A stretch of 64,000 bases of DNA from Klebsiella aerogenes KCTC 2190 (GCF_000215745.1 NC_015663.1:4436780-4500779), one strand, 5' to 3'. Positions 17,139 through 26,463 are shown, numbered from the stretch's first letter. Notes: generated from the sequence alone by a model not told the origin. Made by a program: numbers and translations.

Positions 17139-18818
17139 ATGTCCCTTATCCAAAACCCTATATTACGTGGTTTTAATGCCGACCCTAGTATTATCCGTGT
17201 TGAGGACACCTACTATATCGCCAACTCGACATTTGAGTGGTTTCCTGGCGTTCGTTTACATGAATCAAAAGATCTGCAACACTGGAATCTTCTGCCGTCG
17301 CCATTGTCGACCACTACCCTCTTAGATATGAAGGGGAATCCGTCTTCAGGCGGTATTTGGGCTCCGGCGCTCTCTTATGCGGATGGTAAATTCTGGTTAG
17401 TGTATACCGATGTGAAAGTCACCGAAGGTGCCTTTAAAGACATGACAAACTACCTGACCACCGCAACAGATATTCGCGGCCCGTGGAGTGCGCCGATAAA
17501 ACTGAATGGCGTGGGTTTCGATGCTTCACTTTTCCATGACGATGATGGCCGTAAATATATTGTGCAACAGACGTGGGATCATCGGGAGTATCACCATCCT
17601 TTTGATGGGATTACCTTAACAGAGCTTGATACAACAACTTTAAAATTAATGCCGGAAACCGCGCGTACCATCTATCGCGGTACCGCAGTGGCGCTCGTCG
17701 AGGGACCTCATCTCTATAAACTGAACGGTTATTACTATCTCTTTGCCGCTCAAGGGGGGACGGTATTTACTCATCAGGAGGTGGTAGCCCGTTCCAAGAC
17801 ATTAAACGCCGACAGCTTCGAAACAGAGCCTGGCGAGGTATTTTTAACTAACGTTGATACCCCTGACAGCTATATCCAGAAACAAGGACACGGCGCTTTG
17901 GTTTCGACGCCCGAAGGCGAATGGTATTATGCTTCGCTCTGCGCTCGTCCGTGGAATCGCCCAGGCGAGTCTATTTATGATCCTCGCGGCTGGTCTACCC
18001 TTGGCCGGGAAACGGCCATCCAAAAAGTATATTGGGATGAAGATGGCTGGCCGCGTATTGAAGGCGGTCACGGCGGTAAAACGTTTGTCGAGGGCCCAAA
18101 AGACGCCATTTATACCGAAAGCGCGAAAGATAATAGCCAGCACGATGAATTTACTACGCCAACGTTTAATCTCAACTGGAATACCCTGCGGGTACCGTTT
18201 ACCGAAAAGATGGGTACCACAGGCGACGGAAAGCTTACCTTAATCGGCCAGGGATCATTAGCGAATACGCATGATTTGTCGTTGATTGCCCGCCGCTGGC
18301 AAGCCTTTTACTTTAATGCCCAGGTTAAAGTCGCTTTTAATCCTTTCAGCTACCAACAAATGGCCGGATTAACCAATTACTACAACGACCGTCACTGGAG
18401 TTTTGCTTTTGTAACCTGGAATGAAATTAACGGCAGAGTCATCGAGGTTGCCGAGAACAATCGTGGAAAATATACTTCGTACCTGAAAGATAACGCGATT
18501 AATATTCCTGACGACATCGAATTCGTGTGGTTACGGACAAAAGTCAGGAAGCAGACCTATAGCTATGAGTATAGTTTTGACGGCGCCGAGTTTATTGAAA
18601 TTCCGGTAGTTTTCGATGCCGCAGTCCTTTCCGATGACTATGTTCTGCAAAGCTATGGCGGGTTCTTTACCGGTGCATTTGTCGGTCTTGCGGCAGTAGA
18701 CTACTCAGGCTACGGCGCCAGCGCTGAATTTTATGATTTCGATTATCAAGAGTTTGGCGACTCGTTAATTGGCACGGATGTTTATAGTTGGGAGGCTGGC
18801 GAGCTACGTGCTGATTAG
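17139..18818 (+). CDS. xynB: Glycoside hydrolase family 43 beta-xylosidase
   Basis: A 559-residue cytoplasmic enzyme that releases xylose from short xylo-oligosaccharides. The five-bladed propeller domain (residues 1-310) carries the three acidic residues expected for GH43: Asp15 (NADPS), Asp128 (GFDAS) and Glu188 (VEGPH). A C-terminal beta-sandwich domain (about 330-550) is typical of GH43 subfamily 11 enzymes of this length. There is no signal peptide. It is co-transcribed with xynT and followed by a hairpin, so transporter and enzyme form a two-gene operon. Confidence 0.9.
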   Translation: MSLIQNPILRGFNADPSIIRVEDTYYIANSTFEWFPGVRLHESKDLQHWNLLPSPLSTTTLLDMKGNPSSGGIWAPALSYADGKFWLVYTDVKVTEGAFKDMTNYLTTATDIRGPWSAPIKLNGVGFDASLFHDDDGRKYIVQQTWDHREYHHPFDGITLTELDTTTLKLMPETARTIYRGTAVALVEGPHLYKLNGYYYLFAAQGGTVFTHQEVVARSKTLNADSFETEPGEVFLTNVDTPDSYIQKQGHGALVSTPEGEWYYASLCARPWNRPGESIYDPRGWSTLGRETAIQKVYWDEDGWPRIEGGHGGKTFVEGPKDAIYTESAKDNSQHDEFTTPTFNLNWNTLRVPFTEKMGTTGDGKLTLIGQGSLANTHDLSLIARRWQAFYFNAQVKVAFNPFSYQQMAGLTNYYNDRHWSFAFVTWNEINGRVIEVAENNRGKYTSYLKDNAINIPDDIEFVWLRTKVRKQTYSYEYSFDGAEFIEIPVVFDAAVLSDDYVLQSYGGFFTGAFVGLAAVDYSGYGASAEFYDFDYQEFGDSLIGTDVYSWEAGELRAD

Positions 18819-18907
18819 TTTGATGAACGTCTTTTATAGTCAACCTGGCGCAGATTAACCCGGTAAGAAGAAAGCGAAGATCTGTGGATTGGCAATGTTT
18901 ATATCAG

Positions 18908-18929
18908 GACGGTGGGTTCCCCCACCGTC
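18908..18929 (+). terminator. Hairpin between convergent xynB and aldo/keto reductase genes
   Basis: A perfect stem GACGGTGGG, loop TTCC and CCCACCGTC. A T-run starts about ten bases later on the plus strand. It probably ends xynB transcripts and may work in both directions. Confidence 0.55.
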
Positions 18930-18943
18930 TCGTTATGACTTTT

Positions 18944-19810
18944 TTACTGCTTTTTAACGCCCAGACAACCACGTACAAATTCCGGATTAAAATGTTTCAC
19001 CGCTTCACCCACATAGCCTAAATCCAGTGCACTAATTAGCGCCATTTCGCTATCGGTTAGGGAGAAATCCCAGAGATCAAAGTTTTCTGCAATACGTTCC
19101 TGCCGGGTAGATTTAGGAATTACCGTGACGCCGCGCTGCACGTTCCAGCGCAGAATAACCTGGGCGATGGTTTTTTGATGGGCAGCGGCAATCCCCTGCA
19201 GCATTTCATTTTCATACGGTTTATGTCTCCCGCCGCCTAACGGCGCCCAGGCTTCGGGCTGAACGTTATAGCGCTTCATGGTTTCCAGCGCGGCGGGTTG
19301 CGCAAAATAAGGATGTAATTCGACCTGGTTCACCATGGGCTTAATTCTGACGGTTTCACAGAAATTAACTAACACGTGAGCGTAGAAGTTGGACACGCCG
19401 ATGGCTTTCAGTTTACCGGCTTCATAAGCCTCTTCCAGCGCGCGCCAGGCGCTGAAATAATCGCCCATGGCCTGATGCAATAAATAGAGATCAAAATACT
19501 CCAGGCCCGATTTTTTCAGCGACGCCTCAATACCGGCTTTAGCCACAGCGCCGTTGGCCATGTCCTGAACCCACAGCTTCGACGTGATAAATAACTCCTC
19601 GCGGGTACACAGCCCTTCGGCGATAGCCTCGCGAACCGCATCACCCACGGCATCTTCATTGGCGTAGATGGCAGCGGTATCAATCAGGCGATAACCGGTA
19701 CGAATAGCGCTTAAAACCGACTGCTTACACTCTTCTTTATCGGTGACCTTAAACACGCCAAAGCCGACCATCGGCATTCTGAGGTTGTTACTTAATACTG
19801 AATATTTCAC
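18944..19810 (-). CDS. Aldo/keto reductase
   Basis: A 288-residue NADPH-dependent reductase of the AKR superfamily. The catalytic tetrad is complete: Asp44 and Tyr49 in RLIDTAAIYANE, Lys78 in FITSKLWV and His112 in LYLLHQ. The cofactor-binding C-terminal motif VTVIPKSTRQERIAENFD is present. It resembles the bacterial AKR5 (2,5-diketo-gluconate reductase-like) group, which reduces a broad range of aldehydes and ketoses. It is convergent with xynB and appears to be a single-gene unit. The physiological substrate is not evident. Confidence 0.87.
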   Translation of the reverse strand: MKYSVLSNNLRMPMVGFGVFKVTDKEECKQSVLSAIRTGYRLIDTAAIYANEDAVGDAVREAIAEGLCTREELFITSKLWVQDMANGAVAKAGIEASLKKSGLEYFDLYLLHQAMGDYFSAWRALEEAYEAGKLKAIGVSNFYAHVLVNFCETVRIKPMVNQVELHPYFAQPAALETMKRYNVQPEAWAPLGGGRHKPYENEMLQGIAAAHQKTIAQVILRWNVQRGVTVIPKSTRQERIAENFDLWDFSLTDSEMALISALDLGYVGEAVKHFNPEFVRGCLGVKKQ

Positions 19811-20238
19811 GGCAAGGCCCCTGTCATGTTAAAACACCATTTTAGGCCGGAAACACCACCATGATTAGTCTGTCATTTCTCATTTGACCTATGCATTGAA
19901 TTCATAAATACAGGCAGGTTGATTGGCGCAACGCTACAGAGCGGCGAACGTATCGAATTAATGCCGGATATGGAAACGACGAGTAAGAGTGAACCACAAA
20001 ATATTGCTGCTTTTACCCTCATGCTCTTCACCCAACGTTAATCGTCAGGGCCGTAATTGATTATTAGATAGTCTTTTTAAGTAATTCTGATAACATGCCT
20101 GTAACAAATAGGCCACCATGGCGACCCATTTGTTACTCGTGGCGATTAGAACAGAATGCAGAAATAATATATGTCGCGATAATAATAACAATCATTGTGA
20201 ACGCGACATCATGTTACGGCATGCCATTATGCATATAT
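19811..20238. other. Intergenic region between aldo/keto reductase and PTS genes
   Basis: No gene supported. It should hold the promoter of the reductase and the 3' end of the PTS operon. One plus-strand frame ending at about 20040 reads SGERIELMPD followed by a short tail. It has no start or ribosome site and could be the worn end of a lost regulator gene, but this cannot be shown. Confidence 0.35.
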
Positions 20239-21345
20239 CTAACTAATCTTAATATCATCGAAGTTGATATCTTCCTCTTCTTGATCGTTATTGATAACAA
20301 CATCGCGAGGAACATCTTTTTTGATGACAGCATAAATGGTTGCTGTTACTAATATATTAACTATCAATGCCATAATACCTGCCATGGGATTTGACATTGT
20401 TGGGAGCATCAATACCCCGCCAAAAGGTACAGTTGCATCCGCACCATACACCATGGTGATTGCACCACCACAAGCACCGCCGATTGCCGCTGCTGCAATA
20501 CCGCGAACGATATCATTCATCACTATAGGGATAGACCCTTCAACAATATTCACTACCCCCATAGGAACCGCCGACTTTAACATTTCGATTTCTTCGTTAT
20601 TATAGATATTTTTGCGAAGCAGTTTGGCGATAAAAAATGCAAGCCCAAAACCGATAGGTGTTGCCGTGTTGACTAACTGAAGGGCCGTAACTGGCTCATT
20701 TATACCCTGTGCCTGGAGAGTTAAGACGAATGCAAAGCACGTTTTATTGATCGGCCCACCAAAGTCAACGATACACAACGCCCCAATAACAGCACCTAAT
20801 ACTAAATTAGATGAAGTTCCCATACTTCTCAGGAACGATGTGAGTGCATCGGTAAAAATACCAATAGGCGTGCCGATGATATAGACCATGAGCAGAGCAC
20901 TGAAAATGGATGCAAAAAATGGCACAATCAATGTCGGCATTAAACCCCGGGCCCAGCCAGGAACCTTCACATTTTTAATGATAGCAAGAGCAATATACCC
21001 GGAAATGTAGCCACCGATCATGCCCCCGATAAAACCCGCACCAATAGCATTAGCGGCCAGACCGACAACAAAACCAGGGGCAATACCGGGCTTACCTGCG
21101 ATCGAACCGGAAATTCCGATAGCAATAACAACGGGCAATAGTCCGAGCGCCTTAGCTCCCATGGTAGCGAAAGCCTGCCACAGATCAAATTGACCCGATA
21201 CTAAAGTGTCCTGAACCGTCCCGCCAAAACCCATACCGATGGCAATAATAAACCCAGCACCACAGACAATCGGAATCAAGAATGAGATGGCAGTCAGCAG
21301 ATGACCTTTAGGGTTTGCTGCTTTCCATATTTCTTTTATATTCAT
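20239..21345 (-). CDS. PTS fructose-type EIIC permease
   Basis: A 368-residue membrane protein with eight to ten hydrophobic segments and the fructose/mannitol-family EIIC pattern: GKPGIAPGFVVGL, GFIGGMIGGYISGY and VDFGGPINKTCFAF. It translocates a sugar that is phosphorylated by the IIB protein encoded next to it. The EIIC is a separate polypeptide, as in the fructose-like FrwC and FryC permeases. The C-terminus is acidic (NNDQEEEDINFDD). It is the last gene of a seven-gene operon and lies 43 bases after the IIB gene. Confidence 0.87.
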   Translation of the reverse strand: MNIKEIWKAANPKGHLLTAISFLIPIVCGAGFIIAIGMGFGGTVQDTLVSGQFDLWQAFATMGAKALGLLPVVIAIGISGSIAGKPGIAPGFVVGLAANAIGAGFIGGMIGGYISGYIALAIIKNVKVPGWARGLMPTLIVPFFASIFSALLMVYIIGTPIGIFTDALTSFLRSMGTSSNLVLGAVIGALCIVDFGGPINKTCFAFVLTLQAQGINEPVTALQLVNTATPIGFGLAFFIAKLLRKNIYNNEEIEMLKSAVPMGVVNIVEGSIPIVMNDIVRGIAAAAIGGACGGAITMVYGADATVPFGGVLMLPTMSNPMAGIMALIVNILVTATIYAVIKKDVPRDVVINNDQEEEDINFDDIKIS

Positions 21346-21388
21346 AAATTACGCCCTTTATTTTATATAGGATACGCATAGGTAGGTG

Positions 21389-21700
21389 TTATGAATTGAC
21401 TAATTCACCAAGCTTTTCAATAAGCTTATTTGGTGATTTAACTGCCATTTCCGTTGGTACTTTGACGACTTTCTTCCCGGCAAATCTTTCTTCACCTGAA
21501 ACTTTAACATCGGCGGCTAACAGAACAATGTCGGCTTGTGCAATTTCTTCAGCGGTCAAGGCATTCTCGATACCTATAGTGCCTTGCGTTTCGATTTTGA
21601 CATTGTGACCGGCCTTTTTTGCTGCCATTTCAATTTTCTTTTGCGCAATATAGGTGTGTGCAATACCTACAGTGCAGGCTGTAATTCCAACAATATTCAT
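21389..21700 (-). CDS. PTS fructose-type EIIB
   Basis: A 103-residue stand-alone IIB domain. The phosphocysteine is Cys9 in the active-site loop ITACTVGIAHTYIA, the standard motif of fructose-type IIB proteins. It receives phosphate from the IIA encoded 45 bases upstream and passes it to the sugar bound by the IIC encoded downstream. Length and fold pattern are normal. The sugar cannot be assigned from the sequence. Confidence 0.9.
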   Translation of the reverse strand: MNIVGITACTVGIAHTYIAQKKIEMAAKKAGHNVKIETQGTIGIENALTAEEIAQADIVLLAADVKVSGEERFAGKKVVKVPTEMAVKSPNKLIEKLGELVNS

Positions 21701-21745
21701 AACTATTCTCCGGGGTTAATTGTTTTCGATGCTATGATAATTAAA

Positions 21746-22210
21746 TTAAGCGCTGACACCTTCAGCATTTAAAAGATCAATGATTTTCTGCGGGGAATCT
21801 TCCATCAGTAATTTTCCTACTATCTCTTCATCGGCAAGTGAACCTGAAACCTGGGATAATAATCGGATGTGGGTGGTATTTTGATCCACCAGGCATACAG
21901 CAAATAAAATAATACAACGAACGTCACTACCATCCATAGTTTCCCAGGGGATATGATGTTGGGTTCGGCCAATGGCCAATGCCGTACGGGCTACGCCTGA
22001 GGATTTACCATGAGGGATCGCTATATGATTTTCGAATCCAGTAGAGCCCTGTTCTTCGCGTAACCAAACATCTTTCAGAAAAATATCTTTATTAATAACA
22101 GCTCCATCACGTACTAATAAGTCGGCTAATTCTTCAATTGCTTCTTTCTTACTCTTAGCCATCATGTTTAATTTAATATTTTTTACGTTCAGTACACTCG
22201 AAATGTCCAT
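21746..22210 (-). CDS. PTS fructose/mannitol-type EIIA
   Basis: A 154-residue IIA protein of the PtsN/FruA family. His67 in IAIPHGKS is the expected phosphorylation site. The helical start KSKKEAIEELADLLV and the segment LREEQGSTGFEN are typical. It is the first of three fructose-type PTS genes (IIA, IIB, IIC) and lies 267 bases after the epimerase gene, far enough for a secondary promoter or an RNA structure, though none was recognised. Confidence 0.9.
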   Translation of the reverse strand: MDISSVLNVKNIKLNMMAKSKKEAIEELADLLVRDGAVINKDIFLKDVWLREEQGSTGFENHIAIPHGKSSGVARTALAIGRTQHHIPWETMDGSDVRCIILFAVCLVDQNTTHIRLLSQVSGSLADEEIVGKLLMEDSPQKIIDLLNAEGVSA

Positions 22211-22477
22211 AAGTTACCTTCGTTAACATAAATAATCATCAGTAATCAGCGATACCAGGTTCTGCCACCACGTAGTCTGCCAAACCCGTCGGGGCCGGAC
22301 AGCATAATAGATAGCATCCGCAAGCGTACGACGAGGCGTCGCAAGCGAACTCCAGATATAAAAAGGGTTACAGCGCTCTCAACCATATAAATCTAACGCG
22401 AAGGCAAAGAGACAGACCGGTTAAATAGACTCTTTGCACTGCGCAATGGCTCAATACGGCTGAGCGCGCTGCAATTT

Positions 22478-23155
22478 TCAGGCAGCGATTTCGCGTTGAT
22501 AGATATCGACCATTTTATCCCATGCATCGCTGACATTATCCGCCAGGGAGAACAGGCCCGAGGTTCCCACAATAAAGACGTCAACGCCCGATTGGGAGAT
22601 AACATTAAAAGTTTTCTCGTTACAGGAGCCGTCAATTTCGGTCAGATAGTGGTAACCATGCACTTCGCGCATCGCGATCAGCTGTTTAATTTTATTGAGC
22701 GATTCTGGGATAAATTTCTGACCTGCGTAGCCCGGGTCAACCGACATGACGGTCACTTTATCCAGCAGGTGCGCGTACTCTTTAATAGCATCCGCCGGAG
22801 TAGCTGGGTTCAACACTACGCCGCAGCGACGACCAGCGTCTTTAATCTGGTTCAACAGCCGGAATATTTTGTTATTCGCCGTCTCAGGGTGGAAGCTGAT
22901 AATATCGGCCCCGGCATTAATACACATTGGAATTATATCTTCCGGGTGATTCACCATCAGATGTACGTCGATCGGCACATCGGTAATTTTTTTCAGGTTT
23001 TCGATAAAAAACGGTGATAGCGTAATATTCTTCACATAGTTACCGTCCATAATATCGACGTGATAAAAATCAGCCCGACCGTTCATTGCCGTAATTTGCT
23101 CTCTGAATTGCGTTAAATCCATACACATTAACGAGGGCGAAAATTTAGCTGCCAT
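22478..23155 (-). CDS. D-allulose-6-phosphate 3-epimerase-like (AlsE/Rpe family)
   Basis: A 225-residue TIM-barrel epimerase. It carries the family motifs SPSLMCMDL, HVDIMDGNYV (metal-binding His and Asp), DVHLMVNHPED, VMSVDPGYAGQKFIPE and the phosphate-binding VGTSGLF. The N-terminus and the EIDGSCN motif are closer to E. coli AlsE than to ribulose-phosphate epimerase Rpe. It interconverts 3-epimeric ketose phosphates. Its position between two PTS systems suggests that an imported sugar phosphate is epimerised on its way to fructose-6-phosphate or pentose-phosphate intermediates. Confidence 0.88.
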   Translation of the reverse strand: MAAKFSPSLMCMDLTQFREQITAMNGRADFYHVDIMDGNYVKNITLSPFFIENLKKITDVPIDVHLMVNHPEDIIPMCINAGADIISFHPETANNKIFRLLNQIKDAGRRCGVVLNPATPADAIKEYAHLLDKVTVMSVDPGYAGQKFIPESLNKIKQLIAMREVHGYHYLTEIDGSCNEKTFNVISQSGVDVFIVGTSGLFSLADNVSDAWDKMVDIYQREIAA

Positions 23156-23176
23156 ACCTCACCTCTATAAAATTAG

Positions 23177-24439
23177 TTAGTTAAACAGTGACACGACATG
23201 CCCAAGAATGATGCCAACAACGCCAAAGTCCGCATCGCCAAAGGTGGTGGATGCAAAGCCAAGGTCGCCCATCAGGGGCAGCAAAATCGCGGGCAAAAAA
23301 GAAATCAACAGACCGTGAGCGAATGCCCCCACCACCGCGCCGCGACGACCGCCGCAGATGTTGCCGTAAACGCCCGCCGTCGCGCCGCAGAAGAAGTGCG
23401 GCACCAGGCCGGGAACAATGACGCTCAGGCCAAGCAGCGGACACAGGAACATACTCACCAGACCAGCGGCAAAACTTGACAGGAAGCCGACGATCACCGC
23501 GTTCGGGGCGAACGGAAAGACGGTTGGACAGTCGAGCGCCGGTTTCGCGTCTTTCACCAGCTTGTCGGCGATGCCTTTAAAGGCCGGAACAATTTCGGCA
23601 ATAATCATGCGAACACCCGCAAGGATGATCCACACGCCTGCCGCGAAGGTCAGCGACTGGATAATGGCAAAGATGATAAAGTTCTGACCACCACTGATGC
23701 TGGTCTCAACAAACTCTTTACCTGCGACCAGTACCAGAATCAGGAACAGAATCATCATCGTCAGCGAGATAGCCACCGAGGAGTCACGCAGGAAGTTCAG
23801 CGTTTTCGGCACCTTCAGCTCTTCAATCGACGGGCTGCCTTTACCGATCGCTTTTCCCACCAGCGCCGACAGCAGATACCCGGTTGAACCAAAGTGGCCC
23901 AGCGCCAGGTCATCAGTGCCGGTAATTTTGCGGGTAAATGGCTGCAGAATAGCCGGAGAGACCACCATCATGATGCCGAGGATTACCGCCCCCACCAGTA
24001 CCACCCAGAACGGCGACAGACCGCCGACAGAGAGAATGACAGCCAGCATCGCCGACATATACAGCGTGTGGTGGCCTGTCAGGAAGATGTATTTCAGCGG
24101 CGTAATACGGGCAAGAACAATATTAAACAACATCCCCAGCACCATGATCATGGCTGTCGCAGTACCGTAGTTTTTCTGCGCCAGCGCCGCCATGGCGTCA
24201 GTATTGGGGACAACACCCTGAATATGGAAGGAGTGCTCAAACAGCTGGCTAAACGTCGTTAACGTCGTGGCGACAATCGCCGCCCCGGATGTTAATATCA
24301 CAAACCCCATAATGGTTTTGAGGGTTCCGGAAATAACGTCGGAAACTGCTTTTTTCTGCAATAATAAGCCGAACAGGGAAAACAAACCGACCAGTATTGC
24401 TGGTGTGCCCAACACATCATGAATAATAAACTGCAGCAT
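23177..24439 (-). CDS. PTS ascorbate-type EIIC permease (UlaA/SgaT family)
   Basis: A 420-residue membrane protein with about ten to eleven hydrophobic segments, of the UlaA family (ascorbate-Gat superfamily), unrelated to the fructose-type IIC in the same operon. Family-like stretches include LTGHHTLYMSAM, GSTGYLLSALVGKAIG, GLVPHFFCGATAGVYGN and GGRRGAVVGAFAHGLL. It works with the IIB and IIA encoded just upstream. Family members move L-ascorbate or related acids and pentose-like sugars; the substrate here is unknown. Confidence 0.88.
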   Translation of the reverse strand: MLQFIIHDVLGTPAILVGLFSLFGLLLQKKAVSDVISGTLKTIMGFVILTSGAAIVATTLTTFSQLFEHSFHIQGVVPNTDAMAALAQKNYGTATAMIMVLGMLFNIVLARITPLKYIFLTGHHTLYMSAMLAVILSVGGLSPFWVVLVGAVILGIMMVVSPAILQPFTRKITGTDDLALGHFGSTGYLLSALVGKAIGKGSPSIEELKVPKTLNFLRDSSVAISLTMMILFLILVLVAGKEFVETSISGGQNFIIFAIIQSLTFAAGVWIILAGVRMIIAEIVPAFKGIADKLVKDAKPALDCPTVFPFAPNAVIVGFLSSFAAGLVSMFLCPLLGLSVIVPGLVPHFFCGATAGVYGNICGGRRGAVVGAFAHGLLISFLPAILLPLMGDLGFASTTFGDADFGVVGIILGHVVSLFN

Positions 24440-24470
24440 AGAATGACTCCGTAAGGCCGCAAATAATTAA

Positions 24471-24737
24471 TCAGAGATTCTCGGAAAGAATTTCTTTGAT
24501 TTTATTGTTATCCAGCAGGTTAGATAAACCAAAAACCTGGGCAGAATGGCTGGACAGATGTTCAGCTATATCCCTGGCGCTAAGAATAATATCGGCAGTC
24601 TCGCTTTTTGCTGAAGTCAGATCGGTATGGGAAACCTCTGCTTCTTTATTTAACTCTGTAATGATTTTTTTCACGTTCATTTCAACGATAAAGCTACTAC
24701 CTAAACCGTTACCGCAAACAATCAGAACCTTTTTCAT
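24471..24737 (-). CDS. PTS ascorbate-type EIIB (UlaB-like)
   Basis: An 88-residue IIB protein with the phosphocysteine Cys8 in KKVLIVCGNGLGSS, the lactose/ascorbate-type active-site loop. The start ATG giving MKKVLI has a GAGG site just upstream and begins ten bases after the IIA stop. Another in-frame ATG six codons upstream would overlap the IIA gene and has no site, so it was not used. It links the IIA and the UlaA-like IIC. Confidence 0.87.
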   Translation of the reverse strand: MKKVLIVCGNGLGSSFIVEMNVKKIITELNKEAEVSHTDLTSAKSETADIILSARDIAEHLSSHSAQVFGLSNLLDNNKIKEILSENL

Positions 24738-24747
24738 CTCTACCTCA

Positions 24748-25188
24748 CTATCCATTGATAACGGCTTGAATTTTCGCCATTGATGATGCTTTCAGCAGTG
24801 CTGAGAGTCGTTCATCATCACTAAAAATGTCTGCCAGGGCTGTAATCATATTGATGTGTTCATCTCCCGAAAGCGCACACAGCATAATCACGACGTAAAT
24901 AGGGTCATTCTCTTCCGAGCCAAAAGAAACGCCTTTTTTAATATGCAAAAGCGATAAACCATTTTTAATTGCACCTTGCTCCGGGCGAGCATGAGGCATC
25001 GCCAGACCAGGCGCTAAAACATAATAAGGACCAAGTTTTTCATGGCTGTTAAAAATGGCCTGAATATAATTTTCAGTAATCGCCTCTTTCGCCAATAAGG
25101 GTTGAGCCGATAACGTAATTGCCTGTTTCCAGTCACTGACTGAATCCACAATCTGGATATTTTCCGTTGGTAACCAGGTCGTGATCAT
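24748..25188 (-). CDS. PTS ascorbate-type EIIA (UlaC-like)
   Basis: A 146-residue IIA protein, first gene of the operon. His66 in GLAMPHARPEQGA is the phosphorylation site expected from UlaC and PtsN. The preceding segment LGPYYVLAP and the following LSLLHIKKGVSFGSEENDP fit UlaC-type proteins. It lies about 220 bases from the divergent LacI-type regulator, with twin operators between them. Confidence 0.9.
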   Translation of the reverse strand: MITTWLPTENIQIVDSVSDWKQAITLSAQPLLAKEAITENYIQAIFNSHEKLGPYYVLAPGLAMPHARPEQGAIKNGLSLLHIKKGVSFGSEENDPIYVVIMLCALSGDEHINMITALADIFSDDERLSALLKASSMAKIQAVING

Positions 25189-25260
25189 AAATTCCCCGAT
25201 AGCATTGAAAGTGAGCCTACTATAGTGGAATCTCTTCGCGGCTTACCGTGATCTTCATCT

Positions 25261-25315
25261 CAAAGTTAGCGCTAACATGGCAACAATGTTAAAATTCTTG
25301 TTACCGCTAACTTTG
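25261..25315. promoter_or_regulatory. Twin palindromic operators for the divergent LacI/GntR-type regulator
   Basis: GTTAGCGCTAAC at 25265-25276 is a perfect 12-base palindrome. GTTACCGCTAAC at 25300-25311 differs by one base. The centres are 35 bases apart, and the outer flanks mirror each other (CAAAGTTAGCG at the left, CGCTAACTTTG at the right). They resemble sites bound by GntR-type LacI-family repressors (GTTAC...GTAAC). The position between the PTS operon and the regulator gene fits repression of the operon and autoregulation. Confidence 0.7.
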
Positions 25316-25410
25316 TTATCCATACTTATCATTACTTTGCAGTTGGGCAATACGTAAAATGCCAAACATCATTTACAATGGCTGCCCAGTCAGGCGAAAG
25401 GAGGACACCA

Positions 25411-26463
25411 GTGCAGACGTTAGAAGCGGACGATAGCGCGAGAGAAAAACGCAGGAAAAACACCGGTAAAATTACGCTTGCTGAAGTGGCAAAACTGGTC
25501 GGCGTGAGCACGATGACCGTGTCACGCGCGTTACGCATGCCTGAAAAAGTGAATCCTGAACTGCGTACACGCATTGAAGCCGCAGTAAGCGAGCTGGGCT
25601 ATGTGCCAAATCTGCAGGCCCGCAACCTTGCCTCTGCTGACTCCAGTCTGGTGATGGGCGTGGTTCCCTCTTTTTCCTCCCCGGGCTTTCTTGCCGTCTC
25701 CGAAACACTACAGACCGTGCTCACGACCCAGGGCTATAGCATGATGTTTATCGAGTCCGGTCAGGGTGGACAGAGTGAAGAAAAAGCTTTTGCGCAAATG
25801 CTCGCTTACAACCCGGCTGCGATTGTTCAATTCAATATTGATAACATCAGCAGTTGTTCGCAAATGATAAGTAACACCGGCGTGCCGGTGGTTGAGATTG
25901 GCGCCATCAATCGCGATGCGAGCTGGGTCAGCATTGGCGTTGACTATGCCGCAGCCATCAAAAAGTTGGTCACATCGCTTGTACAGACCGGATATAAAAA
26001 TATCGGCCTGCTTTGCACGGCTTCCAATAACATTATGTTTCGCCAGGTACTAAGCGGTTGGAACAGCGCGATGCTCTCCGTTAACCACTCTCCGCATCGC
26101 GTGGTGACCTCTCACCTGCCGGCAGGCATTACGACCGGCCTGAACCTGCTCGGCGATATTCGTATCACCTGGCCTGAGCTTGATGCGCTGATTTGCACAT
26201 CCGATGAAATCGCCTGCGGTTGCATTATGGCCTGCCATGGCGCGGGGCAAAAAGTGCCTGACTCTCTGGCACTGGCAAGCCTGAGCGGGGGGACTCTTGC
26301 CGCCGTTTGCTCACCGGCGCTGACTGCCGTCGAATTCCCCTGGAGTGAAACGGGAACCCTCGCAGGACAAACACTGCTTGAGCTGCTGGCGGGTAATTCG
26401 ACGGATAAATTCATTGAATTACCCTCAGCGTTACAAGTTCGCGCCAGCACCAGGAAGCAGTAG
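25411..26463 (+). CDS. LacI/GntR-type transcriptional regulator of the PTS operon
   Basis: A 350-residue repressor. The N-terminal helix-turn-helix reads VAKLVGVSTMTVSRAL, followed by the hinge LGYVPNLQARNLAS and a periplasmic-binding-protein-like sensor domain (VMGVVPSFSSPGF onward), closest to gluconate repressor GntR in style. The chosen start is a GTG at 25411, six bases after an AAAGGAGG ribosome site. An ATG 33 bases upstream would place that site inside the gene. The effector is presumably a sugar phosphate made by the divergent operon; this is inference. Confidence 0.87.
   Translation: MQTLEADDSAREKRRKNTGKITLAEVAKLVGVSTMTVSRALRMPEKVNPELRTRIEAAVSELGYVPNLQARNLASADSSLVMGVVPSFSSPGFLAVSETLQTVLTTQGYSMMFIESGQGGQSEEKAFAQMLAYNPAAIVQFNIDNISSCSQMISNTGVPVVEIGAINRDASWVSIGVDYAAAIKKLVTSLVQTGYKNIGLLCTASNNIMFRQVLSGWNSAMLSVNHSPHRVVTSHLPAGITTGLNLLGDIRITWPELDALICTSDEIACGCIMACHGAGQKVPDSLALASLSGGTLAAVCSPALTAVEFPWSETGTLAGQTLLELLAGNSTDKFIELPSALQVRASTRKQ

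Noticed and set aside
19890..20040. Short plus-strand tail ending SGERIELMPD plus about 25 residues, possibly the end of a LysR-type regulator
   Set aside because: Too short and too diverged to assign; no upstream coding sequence could be followed.
22211..22477. Possible additional small gene or riboswitch between the epimerase and fructose IIA genes
   Set aside because: No credible frame and no recognised aptamer fold; only a spacer can be supported.
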